From JAJCYL01 sp965206015 (GTDB lineage: Bacteria; Bacteroidota; Bacteroidia; Cytophagales; Cyclobacteriaceae), in the NCBI GenBank assembly GCA_965206015.1, contig CBDBIW010000016.1, positions 62,001-126,000 of the forward strand: 64,000 nucleotides of DNA. The letters run 5' to 3'. Made by a program: the position numbers and the translations under genes. The notes beneath the pieces are model-generated. The model did no database searches. It worked only from the letters and a program-made list of their open reading frames with translations, and was not told where the DNA came from. Shown one piece after another: positions 63,643-64,000 of the stretch; the first letter of the stretch is position 1, and every line of letters starts with the position of its first letter.

Positions 63643-64000
63643 ATGAGCATGATAAGTAGAAACATATTATCTATTAAAACTCTCTTACTATTAGGTATTG
63701 TCACCATTGGGCCAGGTGCTTGGGCTCAAGAGGAAGATTGGGAAGAGATCGGAGAAATAGAGGATGGCCAGGTCATTATTGAGAAAGATCGGAAAATTGA
63801 ATTACCTGTGGCCAATCGAACTTATGAAAAAGTGCCACCATCTGAGATTAACAAAAATGTCAAACCTCAACAATACGATTTTAGTGAAAATCTCTACCGG
63901 GGTTCAGCGTATCTGCCTTCGTTAAGGACGCAACGTATCGAATCTGGCAATCGAGCCAATGTTACTAATAATTTGGTCAAACTCGGATTTGGCAATTATG
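63643..64000 (+). CDS. Outer-membrane protein, N-terminal part (3' partial)
   Basis: 119 codons to the window end. ATG at 63643 or 63649 gives a signal peptide (ILSIKTLLLLGIVTIGPGAWAQ). The mature part starts acidic (EEDWEEIGEIEDGQVIIEKD) and then KIELPVANRTYEKVPP, and RGSAYLPSL, ending TNNLVKLGFGNY, which reads as the first strand of a beta-barrel. This is consistent with a TonB-receptor-like or porin protein linked to the TPR gene. The rest is outside the window. Confidence 0.7.
   Translation, partial: MSMISRNILSIKTLLLLGIVTIGPGAWAQEEDWEEIGEIEDGQVIIEKDRKIELPVANRTYEKVPPSEINKNVKPQQYDFSENLYRGSAYLPSLRTQRIESGNRANVTNNLVKLGFGNY

Noticed and set aside
63594..63659. 21-codon frame (MEIIEEQASSDATEV) between the TPR and outer-membrane genes
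   Set aside because: Too short, no conserved feature, and it overlaps the start of the next gene.

Overview
The window comes from a free-living Bacteroidota bacterium, most likely a marine or aquatic member of the Cytophagales. The evidence is a giant SprB-like adhesin ending in a gliding-motility C-terminal domain with a PorP/SprF gene 4 bp behind it, a second surface protein with a type IX secretion (T9SS) tail, TonB-dependent receptors, promoters of the TTG-N19/20-TAnnTTTG type, an ebo cluster, and a PVC-type CxxCH cytochrome protein. No rRNA, tRNA or CRISPR array was seen.

Layout. 1-8.8 kb: 3' part of a giant repeat adhesin and its PorP/SprF partner. 8.8-20.4 kb: housekeeping and envelope genes (VOC protein, ArsC-like, TonB receptor, rpe, class II fructose-bisphosphate aldolase, M1 peptidase, prohibitin-like protein, citrate synthase, ApaG) with a decayed metallo-beta-lactamase-fold gene. 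20.4-28.3 kb: a gene and transposon graveyard. It holds a methyltransferase with its core deleted, a DinB-family gene split by an apparently intact IS630 element, an intact DUF1080 gene, dead IS3 and IS5 copies, a RelE-type toxin-antitoxin pair, a 5'-truncated sulfotransferase, an IS200/IS605 tnpB tail and two 171-bp direct repeats. 28.3-36.4 kb: a five-gene minus-strand catabolic operon (PVC cytochrome fusion, alpha/beta hydrolase, class II aldolase-SDR fusion, PEP-hydrolase-type TIM barrel, Tm-1-like). 37.3-43.8 kb: a complete eboA-F cluster. 44.1-50.2 kb: a BspA-like surface protein with homopolymer tracts in its leader region, preceded by nine tandem genes for small coiled-coil, C-terminally anchored proteins. 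51-55.6 kb: a flippase-like membrane protein, then a cobalamin riboswitch controlling BtuB-like and BtuG-like genes. 56-64 kb: M20 peptidase, AspA/AstE-like hydrolase with a GCS2-CBS fusion, a long TPR protein, and the start of an outer-membrane protein.

The most unusual part is 44.1-50.2 kb. The nine paralogues keep near-identical ends and differ almost only in the number of short coiled-coil units in the middle. This layout resembles the Bdr proteins of Borrelia. They lie directly upstream of, and on the same strand as, a surface protein gene with C10 and A10 runs in its first 25 codons and five perfect 7-bp repeats just before its start. This looks like a diversity-generating or phase-variable surface locus. 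A solo gene of the same architecture with three 21-bp repeats lies at 25.8 kb.

All functional names are from reading translations against remembered families; no database search was run.
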